From positions 372,001 through 436,000 of the forward strand of contig JADJSD010000001.1 of the NCBI GenBank assembly GCA_016711875.1: 64,000 nt of DNA, in the 5' to 3' direction. The DNA is from Betaproteobacteria bacterium. Its GTDB lineage: Bacteria > Pseudomonadota > Gammaproteobacteria > Burkholderiales > Usitatibacteraceae. Positions within the stretch are counted from its first letter, which is position 1. Each line of letters opens with the position of its first letter. Position numbers and translations under genes: made by a program. Positions 50,240 through 60,282 of the stretch are shown here, piece after piece. The notes beneath the pieces were generated by a model. It had not been told where the DNA came from. It searched no databases and saw only the letters and a list, made by a program, of their open reading frames with translations.

Positions 50240-50737
50240 ATGCAACCCACCTGGAAAGCCTTCCGCCTCGCCGGCCTCTACTTCATCGCCGCCGCGACCA
50301 CCACCCACGCGCTGCACGCCGACGCGGGCAGCAAGGAATACGTCGTGAACGACCCGGCCTACAAGCAGGAGTGCGGCTCGTGCCACGTGCCCTATCCGCC
50401 GGCCCTCCTGGCGGCCCCCTCGTGGCGCGCCGTGATGGGCGGCCTCGACAAGCACTTCGGCACCGACGCCTCCCTCGACGCCGCGCCCCGCGCCGCGATC
50501 CTCGCCTTCCTGGAGAAGAATTCCGGCACGCGCGACACGAGCGCGGGCGGCAAGCCCCTGCTGCGCCTCTCCGAGACGGCGTGGTTCCGCAAGGAACACG
50601 GCAAGGAAGTCTCCCCCGCGACGCTCAAGCTGCCGGAGGTGAAGAGCATCGCCAACTGCGGCGCGTGCCACACCGGCGCCGAGCGCGGCAGCTACGCGGA
50701 GCGCGACATCCGCGTGCCCGGCGGGAGGACGAAATGA
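50240..50737 (+). CDS. Diheme cytochrome c
   Basis: 165 residues with a signal peptide or anchor (about 1-26). Two heme-binding motifs: CGSCH (about residue 45) and CGACH (about 140). This is the diheme DHC family. It overlaps the cytochrome b gene by ATGA and follows DUF1924 by 9 bases. Confidence 0.9.
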   Translation: MQPTWKAFRLAGLYFIAAATTTHALHADAGSKEYVVNDPAYKQECGSCHVPYPPALLAAPSWRAVMGGLDKHFGTDASLDAAPRAAILAFLEKNSGTRDTSAGGKPLLRLSETAWFRKEHGKEVSPATLKLPEVKSIANCGACHTGAERGSYAERDIRVPGGRTK

Positions 50738-51306
50738 GCGCCCTCGCCCGCACCGGCGGAACCGGCAGCCCGCAAGCGTCCACCGTGAAGGTGTGGGACA
50801 TCCTCACCCGTGTCTTCCACTGGTCCTTCGCCGCGAGCTTCGCCGGCGCGTGGCTCACCGCCGAGAGCGAGCGCTTCCGCGACGTGCACGTGATCCTGGG
50901 CTACGGGATGCTCGGGCTGATCGGCTTTCGCATCCTGTGGGGCTTTGTCGGCCCGAAGCACGCGCGCTTCTCGAACTTCATCAAGGGCCCCGCCGCCGTG
51001 GCGAGCTACCTGCGCTCGCTCGTGGGGCCGCGTCCCGAACACCACCTGGGCCACAACCCGGCGGGCGCGATCGCCATCGTGGCGCTCCTCGCGGCGGGCC
51101 TCGCCACCATCGCATCGGGCTGGGCGGTCTACAACGATCTCGGCGGCAAATGGATCGAGGAATCCCACGAGATCCTCGCGAGCGCCATGCTGGCCGTGGT
51201 CGGCGTCCATGTCGCGGGCGTGGTCCTCTCGAGCTGGCTGCACGGCGAGAACCTCGTGGCCGCGATGCTGACCGGGCGCAAGAAGGCCCCGGGGGCCGGG
51301 CACTAG
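50734..51306 (+). CDS. Cytochrome b561-like membrane protein
   Basis: 190 residues with four transmembrane helices and conserved His residues: RVFHWSFAASF, HVILGY, HEILASAMLAVVGVHVAGV. This is the N-terminal cytochrome b fold (two hemes). It probably accepts quinol electrons and passes them to the diheme and DUF1924 cytochromes. The terminal acceptor is not identified. Confidence 0.9.
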   Translation: MSALARTGGTGSPQASTVKVWDILTRVFHWSFAASFAGAWLTAESERFRDVHVILGYGMLGLIGFRILWGFVGPKHARFSNFIKGPAAVASYLRSLVGPRPEHHLGHNPAGAIAIVALLAAGLATIASGWAVYNDLGGKWIEESHEILASAMLAVVGVHVAGVVLSSWLHGENLVAAMLTGRKKAPGAGH

Positions 51307-51343
51307 ACTCGCCATCAGGGACGATCCACTCCGGGGTGACGAC

Positions 51344-52009
51344 ATGCGCGTGCTGCTGGTCGAGGACGATGCGCTGCTGGGCGACGGCATCCAGGCCGGC
51401 CTTCGCCAGCAGGGCTTCGTCGCGGACTGGGTGCGCGACGGCGTGGCGGCGGACCTCGCGCTCGAAGGGGGGGATTTCGCCGCCGTGGTGCTCGACATCG
51501 GGCTGCCGCGCCGCTCCGGCCTCGAGGTGCTCGCGCGGCTGCGCGCCCGCGGCAAGGCCGTGCCGGTGCTGATCCTCACCGCCCGCGACACCGTGGACGA
51601 CCGCATCGCCGGCCTCGACGCCGGCGCCGACGACTACCTCGTGAAGCCCTTCGACCTGGGCGAGCTGGCCGCGCGCCTGCGGGCCCTCGCCCGGCGCTCC
51701 GCGGGCAACGCGTCGGCCGCGCTCACCGTCGGGGCCCTCGTCCTCGACCCGGCCGCGCGGGAAGTGCGCTGGCGCGGCGAGCCCTGCGCCCTCGCGCCGA
51801 AGGAGTTCGCGCTGCTCGAGGCCTTCATGCTTTCCGCCGGCCGCGTGCTCACGCGCGAACAGCTCGAGGAGAAGCTCTACGGCTGGGGCGAGGAGACGGG
51901 CTCCAACGCGGTCGAGGTGCACGTGCACCACCTGCGCAAGAAGATCGCGCCGTCGGTCGTGCAGACGATCCGCGGCGTGGGCTACGTGCTGCCGAGGGAT
52001 CTCGCATGA
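51344..52009 (+). CDS. OmpR-family response regulator (QseB/PmrA-like)
   Basis: 221 residues. Receiver: MRVLLVEDDALLGDGI, phospho-acceptor in AVVLDIGLPRRSG, KPFDLGEL. Winged helix from about 130, with FMLSAGRVLTREQLEEKLYGW and VHVHHLRKKI typical of QseB/PmrA. It overlaps the kinase gene by ATGA. Confidence 0.94.
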   Translation: MRVLLVEDDALLGDGIQAGLRQQGFVADWVRDGVAADLALEGGDFAAVVLDIGLPRRSGLEVLARLRARGKAVPVLILTARDTVDDRIAGLDAGADDYLVKPFDLGELAARLRALARRSAGNASAALTVGALVLDPAAREVRWRGEPCALAPKEFALLEAFMLSAGRVLTREQLEEKLYGWGEETGSNAVEVHVHHLRKKIAPSVVQTIRGVGYVLPRDLA

Positions 52010-53337
52010 GGACCGGCAGCGCCCGCACGCGCCTGCTGGTCACCTTGCTGGCGGGCCTCGCCGTCGCCGCCATCGCCGTCGCCATCGCCACCGCGAGAAA
52101 GACCGACCACGAGGTGGCCGAGCTCTTCGACGCGAGCCTCGCGCAGAACGCCTCCCTCCTCGTGATGCGCATCGGCGAGGAGGTCGACGAGATCGAGACG
52201 GAGCACGCGCCCGTCCTGCACAAGTACGCGAAGCCCCTGTCCTTCCAGGTGTGGAAGCGCGGGAGGAAGCTCCTGCTGCACTCCGCCGACGCGCCGGACG
52301 CGAAGCTCTCCGAACGGCTGGAGGGTTTTTCCACCGTGACGCAGGGCGGCCGCGACTGGCGGGTCTTCGGCGTGTGGGACGCGAAGCGCGAGTACCTCGT
52401 GCAGGTGCGAAGCGCGGTCGCGGACCGCCAGCACGTCATCGTCGACATCATGAAGGCGCTGGCGACGCCCCTCGTCATCGCCCTGCCGGTCATCGCCCTG
52501 CTCGTGTGGTTCGCGGTGGGGCTCGCGTTCCACCCGCTCGCGCGCGTGGGCGAGGCGCTCTCGCGGCGCGACCCGAACTACCTCGAGCCGCTGGAAGGCG
52601 ACGTGCCCCGCGAGATCGCGCCGCTGGTGCAGCGGCTCAACGCCCTGCTCGCCCGCGTGAAGGATTCGCTCGAGGGCGAACGGCGCTTCGCGAGCGACGC
52701 CGCGCACGAGCTGCGCACGCCGCTGGCGGCCCTGCGCGCCCAGCTGCAGGTCGCGCAAGGCGCGCGGGAAGCGACCGAACGCGATCGCGCCATCGCCCAG
52801 GCGCTCGCGGCGGGCGAGCGGGCGACCCACGTGGTCGAGCAGCTCCTCACCCTCGCGCGACTCGACCACCAGGCCTGGAAAGAGGCCGCGCAGCCTTTCG
52901 ACCTGCATCGCGTGGCGGCCGACGCCATCGCCGAGCGGGCGGCGCTCGCCGGAGCGAAGCGCATCGAGCTCGCCCTCGAGGGCCCGACGGGGCTGCGCGC
53001 GAGCGGCCACGCCGGGCTCGCGGCCATCGCGGCCGGCAACCTCATCGACAACGCGATCCGCTACTCGCCGCCCGGGACGGAAGTGGTGGTGAGGCTGGCC
53101 ACCGAAGGCAATATCGTCCAGCTTCGCGTGGTGGACCAGGGGCCGGGCATCCCGGCCGCACGCCGCGCCGAGGCGCTCTCGCGCTTCGCCCGCCTCGACA
53201 CGCAGGTCGTCGAGGGCAGCGGCCTGGGGCTTTCCATCGTCGCCCGCGTGGCCGAGCTCCACGGCTCGCCCCTCGCCCTCGGCGAGGGCCCCGGCGGCCG
53301 GGGCCTCGAGGCCCTCATCGCCTTCCCCGCCGCCTGA
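52006..53337 (+). CDS. QseC-like sensor histidine kinase
   Basis: 443 residues. Two transmembrane helices (about 9-30 and 152-175) with a periplasmic sensor between, short HAMP linker, H234 in SDAAHELRTPLAALRAQ, and ATP motifs NLIDNAIRYSP, VVDQGPGIPA and GSGLGLSIVAR. It is the partner of the QseB-like regulator. Confidence 0.93.
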   Translation: MRTGSARTRLLVTLLAGLAVAAIAVAIATARKTDHEVAELFDASLAQNASLLVMRIGEEVDEIETEHAPVLHKYAKPLSFQVWKRGRKLLLHSADAPDAKLSERLEGFSTVTQGGRDWRVFGVWDAKREYLVQVRSAVADRQHVIVDIMKALATPLVIALPVIALLVWFAVGLAFHPLARVGEALSRRDPNYLEPLEGDVPREIAPLVQRLNALLARVKDSLEGERRFASDAAHELRTPLAALRAQLQVAQGAREATERDRAIAQALAAGERATHVVEQLLTLARLDHQAWKEAAQPFDLHRVAADAIAERAALAGAKRIELALEGPTGLRASGHAGLAAIAAGNLIDNAIRYSPPGTEVVVRLATEGNIVQLRVVDQGPGIPAARRAEALSRFARLDTQVVEGSGLGLSIVARVAELHGSPLALGEGPGGRGLEALIAFPAA

Positions 53338-53433
53338 GCGGAGCGCCCGGGCGGCCGGGTATGAGAAAATGCCGGTCCCCGAAGCCCCGCCCGCTCTCCC
53401 TGCCCGCTGCAGGGACGTTCCGTCGCCCCGCCC

Positions 53434-55047
<1,614 letters not shown>

Positions 55048-55064
55048 ACCCTCCCGGCGAAGCG

Positions 55065-55493
55065 CTAGCGCGAGTCGTTCCTCACCAGCGCCGGCACGTC
55101 CGCCTGCGGCGCATGGCAGCCCAGGCACATGTAGTGCCTCCCCTCGATCGCGAGCTTGTCGTCCGCCTTCACCCAGTGGCTTTCGGGCAGGGGCGGGCGC
55201 TTCGCCTTCTTCCCCTTCTCCGGCGCCTTGTGGCAGCTCATGCAATCGTTGTTGGCGAAGGTGATCGGAAGCGAATCCTCGATCGTGTGCGGGATCATCG
55301 GCGGCATGCCCGAGCCGGGCAGCGGCTTCGTGATGTCGTAGCCGTCCTTGAACTCGAAGGCCCTGGGCTGGAGCGCCTCGCCCGCCGCGCCCTTCTTCAG
55401 GCCGAACTGCGTGTCGGGAATCGTCACGGGCTTCTGCGCGAAGGCGATCGAGGCGAACGCGGCGAGGACGAGAGCGGGCAGGATGCGTTTCAT
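55065..55493 (-). CDS. napB: Periplasmic nitrate reductase diheme cytochrome NapB
   Basis: 142 residues with a signal peptide (ending AFAQK). Heme motifs CMSCH (about 84-88) and CLGCH (about 123-127), with PPMIPHTIEDSLPI and the C-terminal CHAPQADVPALVRN. It passes electrons to NapA. Its ATG overlaps the napH stop by ATGA. Confidence 0.95.
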   Translation of the reverse strand: MKRILPALVLAAFASIAFAQKPVTIPDTQFGLKKGAAGEALQPRAFEFKDGYDITKPLPGSGMPPMIPHTIEDSLPITFANNDCMSCHKAPEKGKKAKRPPLPESHWVKADDKLAIEGRHYMCLGCHAPQADVPALVRNDSR

Positions 55494-56395
55494 GGGGCTT
55501 TTCCTTCCGTCGGAACGGGGTTCGGGGCGCGGGCGCGCGCCAGCAGGTCGAAGCGAAGGGCCTTCTCGGGGCACACGGCGATGCACTCGCCGCAGTTCGT
55601 GCATTCGCCCGCCGCGACGAAGCCGCGAGCGGCGCAATCCTTGAAGTCGAGGACGCGGGGTTCCGGGCACGCGCGCACGCAGTCGCCGCAGCGCGTGCAG
55701 GCGGCATCGCTGAACGCCACCTTCGTGAGGCCCGCGCGTCCGGCCACGGACCAGAACGCGCCCAGCGGGCACAGGTGGCCGCACCACGCGCGCTTCGCGA
55801 CGAAGGCGTCGAGCAGGAAGATCGCCGCGGCGGCCGTGAGCCCCAGGCCCGCGCCGAAAAGCAGCTCGCGGTGCAGCATCGCGATAGGGCTCACCCACTC
55901 GAAGGCCGCCAGGCCCGTGAACGTGGAGAGGACGAGCGCGAGGCCGAGCCCCCAGTAGCGCATCGAAGGCGACAGGTGCACGAGATCGCGCCCGCCGACG
56001 CGCTGGCGCACCGCATGCGCCGCGTCGGTGACGAGGTTCATGGGGCAGGCCCACGCGCAGAAGGCGCGACCGCCCGCGACGAGATACGCGGCGAGCACCA
56101 GCAGCGCGCCGCCGAGCGCCGTCGATTCGGGCCGGTGGCCGGCCGCCAGCATCTGCAGCACCGCGAAGGGATCGACGAGGGGCACGCTGCCCGCCAGCGT
56201 GGCCGCCGAGAGGTTGCCGGCGAGGAGCGGGGCACCCGCGAGCTTCCAGCCCCACGCCGCGGTGCCGGCGAAGAGCAGCAGCACGCCCGCCTGCGTGATC
56301 CGGCGCGCGAGCTGGAACCGCCGGGCGACGAGCCATCCGGCCAGTGTCGTCGGCGGCTCGAAGTGGCGTACGGTCCTGGGCGAGACTGCGTTCAC
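55490..56395 (-). CDS. napH: Quinol dehydrogenase membrane component NapH
   Basis: 301 residues from GTG 56395, where the protein begins NAVSPRTVRHFEPP, as NapH does. Four transmembrane helices, CWACPMNLVTD-like motif (CAWACPMNLVTDAAH) and CGHLCPLGAFW, then two 4Fe-4S ferredoxin clusters (CTRCGDCVRACPEP, CTNCGECIAVCPE). It carries quinol electrons to NapG. The frame is open into napG (see napG). Confidence 0.93.
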   Translation of the reverse strand: MNAVSPRTVRHFEPPTTLAGWLVARRFQLARRITQAGVLLLFAGTAAWGWKLAGAPLLAGNLSAATLAGSVPLVDPFAVLQMLAAGHRPESTALGGALLVLAAYLVAGGRAFCAWACPMNLVTDAAHAVRQRVGGRDLVHLSPSMRYWGLGLALVLSTFTGLAAFEWVSPIAMLHRELLFGAGLGLTAAAAIFLLDAFVAKRAWCGHLCPLGAFWSVAGRAGLTKVAFSDAACTRCGDCVRACPEPRVLDFKDCAARGFVAAGECTNCGECIAVCPEKALRFDLLARARAPNPVPTEGKAP

Positions 56396-57193
56396 AGCCC
56401 TCCACCGGCGCGTTGAGGTAGTCGGCGCCTTGCCCGTGGGCGCCTGCGGGCCGGGCATCGCCTTCGGGGCGGCGGAGGGCTTCGCCGGCGTCGCGGGCGG
56501 CGACGGCTGCGCCACCGGTTCCGCAAGGCCCGCGTCGCGCGTGGTCGCCGGGCGGCGGTAGTGATCGCCGATCCTTCCCTGCACGAGCCTCGGGTCGACG
56601 ACCCGGATGGCGGCCACCTGCGTGGGGCAAGCCTTCTCGCACAGGCCGCACCCGGTGCAGTCCTGCGCGTGGACGACGGGCACGAACACCGCGTGCTTCG
56701 AGATCCCGCGCGGATGCGGGTCCACGGTGATGGCGCGCCCCTTCACCGGGCAGACGCGGTAGCAGACCTCGCACCGCAGGCCCTGCCACGACAGGCAATT
56801 CTCCGCATCGACCACCGCGAGCCCCATGCGGGCGCGGTCCACGCGGTCGAGCGCCTTGTCGAGCGCGCCCGTCGGGCAGGCCTTCGCGCAGGGGATGTCC
56901 TCGCACAGGTGGCAGGGCTCCTCGCGCGGCACGAAATGCGGCGTGCCCAGGGGAATGCCGGCGGCGGCCGGGGCGAGCTTGAGCGTCGGGTAGGGGCAAG
57001 CGCGCACGCACTGGCCGCACTTCACGCACAGCGCCTCGAAATCGCCGGCGGGGCGCGCGCCGGGCGGCCGCAGCGCGAAGTGCGCGGCGTGGGCCTCCTG
57101 CCGCAGCAACGAGAACCACGCGAGACCCGCGCAGGCGGCACCGGCGGCGCCCTGCGCGCTCCTCGCGAGGAACTGGCGGCGGCTCGCGGCCAT
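56396..57193 (-). CDS. napG: Ferredoxin-type periplasmic protein NapG
   Basis: About 266 codons from ATG 57193. Tat signal SRRQFLARSAQGAAG, then four cysteine-rich 4Fe-4S motifs (CVKCGQCVRACPYP, CEDIPCAKACP, CEVCYRVCPVKG, CTGCGLCEKACP). The frame has no stop before napH, giving a 567-residue NapG-NapH reading frame. Since NapG is periplasmic and the NapH N-terminus is cytoplasmic, a fused product is topologically implausible. Alternative frames near 56400-56450 suggest missing bases there. Confidence 0.88.
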
Positions 57194-57207
57194 GGACCGG
57201 CCTTCCG

Positions 57208-59953
57208 TCAGGCCTTCGTCACCTTCACCGCGCACTTCTTGAAGTCCGACTCGCGCGAGATGGGATCGACGGCATCGAGGGCCAGCTTGTTGACGAGGAG
57301 CGCCTCGTCGAAGAACGCGGCGAAGACCGAGCCCTTGGGCATGGCGTTGCGGCCCTTCGTGTCCACGACGAGCTTCAGCTTGCCGCGGCGCGACTCGATC
57401 CACACCACGTCGTTCCTCTTGATGCCGCGCTTCTCGGCATCGGCCGGGTGCATGTAGAGCAGCGCCGTGGGCGCGGATCGGTTGAGCTCGGCCACGCGGC
57501 GCGTCATCGAGCCGGTGTGCCAGTGCTCGAGTATCCGGCCCGTGCACAGCCACAGGTCGTAGTTGGCGTCCGGCTGCTCGACCGGCGCCGCGTACGGGCG
57601 GAAGAAGATCTTGGCCTTGCCCGCGAGCGAGGTCGGCTTCGCGTCCGTGACCTTGTCCAGGTCGCCGGTGGGCAGCGCCTTGAAGGCGGGCCCGTAGAAA
57701 TCGAAGCCCGCGCCCGCCTTCACGTACGGGTCGTGCCCCTCGAGGAAGCGGTACTTCGTCTCCTTGCCGTTCACCACGGGCCAGCGCAGGCCACGCACGT
57801 CGTCGCGGTAGTACAGGTCGAAGGGCGCGAGGTCGTGGTGGTGGCCGCGGCCGAATTGCGCGTACTCCTCGAAGAGCGCCTTCTCGACGAACCAGGATTC
57901 GCCCAGCGCCTTCACGGTCGAGTTGGCCTTGCCCTTGGCCACCGGGTCCGGCCACGCGAAGGCCTTGTTCTCCGGCCGCGCGAAGAGCACGTCGTAGAGC
58001 GTGGCCTCCGGGTCGTAGCCCTGGGCCTTCGCCTCGGCGAGCACGTCGGGCAGCTTGCCATCCTCGTAGCCGTCGACCTTCAGGCCCGGCAGCGCCTTCT
58101 CGCCCCACACCTCCTTCAGCCGGAAGCGCTTGGCGAACTCGAGCATCATCCACACGTCGGTGCGCGCCTCGCCGGGCGGGTCCACCTGCTGGCGCCACAT
58201 CTGCGTGCGCCGCTCGGCGTTGCCGTAGGCGCCCCACTTCTCGAAGATCATCGCCGCGGGCAGTACCAGGTCCGCCACCTTGCCCGAGAGCGTGGGGTAG
58301 CAGTCCGCGACCACGATGAAGCTGTCGGTCTCGCGCGCGGCCTTGATCCAGTGGTTGGCGTTGGGCGAGGACTGGAAGGGGTTGGTCACCTGCACCCACA
58401 GGAACTTGACGCCGCCGTCCTCGATGTCGCGCAGGATGCCCATGATGTCGCTGCCGGGCTTCGGGTTGAGCGTCTTCGCGGGGAGCTTCCACGTCTTCTC
58501 GGTGAGGGCGCGGTGGGCGGGGTTGTCCACCACCATGTCCGCGGGCAGGCGGTGCGAGAAGGTGCCCACCTCGCGCGCCGTGCCGCAGGCGGAGGGCTGG
58601 CCGGTGAGGGAGAACGCCGCGTTGCCGGGCGTCGCGTGCTTGCCCAGCAGCAGGTGGATCATGTAGCACTGCTCGTTCACCCAGACGCCCCGCTGGTGCT
58701 GGTTGAACCCCATCGTCCAGAAGGAGATGACGTTGCGCTTCGGGTCGATCATCAGCTGGAGCAGCTGCTCGAGCTTCTCCTTGAATTTCGCGAGCGGCTC
58801 GTCCGGGTCGCCCTTGCAGAGTTCGGCGACGAAATCGAGCGTGTAGGGCTCGACGCCGCGCTTGAACTCCTCGAAGGAGATGAGCCAGTGGCGCCCGGCG
58901 CTCGTGCGGCTCTTCTGCTCGACCTGTTCGCCCACCTTCCGGCGCTGGCCGACGGCCTCGTACTTGTCGAGGGTGACCACAAGCTCCTTGGCCTGGATGT
59001 CCTTCTCGGCCTCGTAGGCGAACTTGCTCGTGGGCCGCATGCCGTAGCCGATGTCGTACGGGCCCGTCGCGAAGACGCAATGCTTCTCGACGAAGGCCTT
59101 GTTCATCGCGCCGCGGGCGACGATCTCGCGCGCGATCCAGTTCTGCAGGGCGAGGTCGGTTGAGGGCTTGATGACGATCTCGAGGTCCGAGAGGTCCGAG
59201 CTCATGTTGCGGTAGGTGGTGACATTCACCACCTTCGTCGCCTTGGCGACGAGCCGGCGGTCCGTCACGCGCGACCACAGCACCGGGTGCGCCTCGGCCA
59301 TGTTGGCGCCCCAGAGCACGACCGTGTCCGCGAGCTCGATGTCGTCGTACACGTTGGCCGGCTCGTCCACGCCGAAGGTCTGCATGAAGGCCGCGACCGC
59401 GCTCGCCATGCAGTGGCGCGCGTTCGGGTCGATATTGTTCGAGCGGAAGCCCGCCTTCATGAGCTTGGCGGCGACGTAGCCTTCCTGGATGGTGTACTGG
59501 CCCGAGCCGATGATGGACACGCCCGAGGGGCCCTTCTCCTGGTAGGCGCGGCGGAACTGCTTCTCCATCTCGTCCATCGCGGCCTTCCACGTGACCGGCG
59601 CGAAGTCGCCCTTCTTGTCGAACTTGCCGTCCTTCATGCGCAACAGCGGCCGCGTCAGGCGGTCCTCGCCATACATGATCTTCGACAGAAAAGTAACCCT
59701 TGATGCAGTTGAGGCCCCGGTTCACGGGCGCGTCGGGGTCGCCCTTGGTGGCGACGATCTTCCCGCCCGCGGTGGCGACCTGTATGCCGCAGCCCGTGCC
59801 GCAGAAGCGGCACACGGCCTTGTCCCACGCCCAGCCGGCCTCGGCCTTCCTCGCCTGGGCGAGCGCGACCTGCGAGACGGGGAAGCCGACCGTGGCGGCG
59901 GTGGCGGTGGCGACGCTGCTCTTGATGAAGGCGCGGCGGGTCAGGCTGGTCAT
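57208..59953 (-). pseudogene. napA: Periplasmic nitrate reductase NapA with one frameshift
   Basis: Starts MTSLTRRAFIKSSVATA (Tat signal). The 4Fe-4S site is CRFCGTGCGIQ (C48, C51, C55) plus LNCIKGYF (C83). The frame is lost right there: the AAAA run at 59689-59692 (TTTT on this strand) has one base too many. It resumes with FLSKIMYGEDRLTRPLL and runs 822 codons to the end, including ARHCMASAVAAFM (molybdenum Cys). The span, 2746 bases, is one above a multiple of three. Otherwise a complete NapA. Confidence 0.93.
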
Positions 59954-60195
59954 TGAGGTTCTCCCTCGGGGAAGTAGTGGTAGACCATCTCGGCGAGCGC
60001 GACGCCGGGCACGGCCTTGAGGCGCAGGAGCCCCGCCATCTCGTCGTCGATGCCGTCGGCTTCCTGCACGACGACGAAGCGGTGGGTGGCGGGGTCGCGG
60101 TGGAAGACTTCGACCGCGGGCAGGGCGGCGACGGCCGCGAGGCATTCGTCGAAGCGGCCGGGCGCCGTCACGACGAGGATTCCGGACAGGTTCAT
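59950..60195 (-). CDS. napD: NapD, chaperone for NapA maturation
   Basis: 81 residues in the ferredoxin-like NapD fold (NLSGILVVTAPGRFDECLAAV, AEMVYHYFPEGEPQ). NapD binds the NapA Tat signal and prevents premature export. It is first in the operon and overlaps napA by ATGA. The order is napD-A-G-H-B. Confidence 0.92.
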   Translation of the reverse strand: MNLSGILVVTAPGRFDECLAAVAALPAVEVFHRDPATHRFVVVQEADGIDDEMAGLLRLKAVPGVALAEMVYHYFPEGEPQ

Positions 60196-60229
60196 GAAAC
60201 GAGTCTGTCCGGGAGCCCCGTCAACCCGG

Positions 60230-60243
60230 TTGACCCGGATCAA
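60230..60243. promoter_or_regulatory. FNR/Anr-type box upstream of napD
   Basis: TTGACCCGGATCAA matches TTGAT-N4-ATCAA with a single mismatch. The site is 35 bp from the napD ATG in the 87-bp gap after the cytochrome c peroxidase gene. An oxygen-responsive regulator could activate nap here, but the close spacing would require a very short leader. Confidence 0.68.
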
Positions 60244-60282
60244 AAGGGCTACTTTTCATGCATCTTTCGTACCATGCGGGCG

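Noticed and set aside
57448..59163. A 571-codon plus-strand frame across napA
   Set aside because: It is a mirror of napA codon bias, with no start context or recognisable motif.
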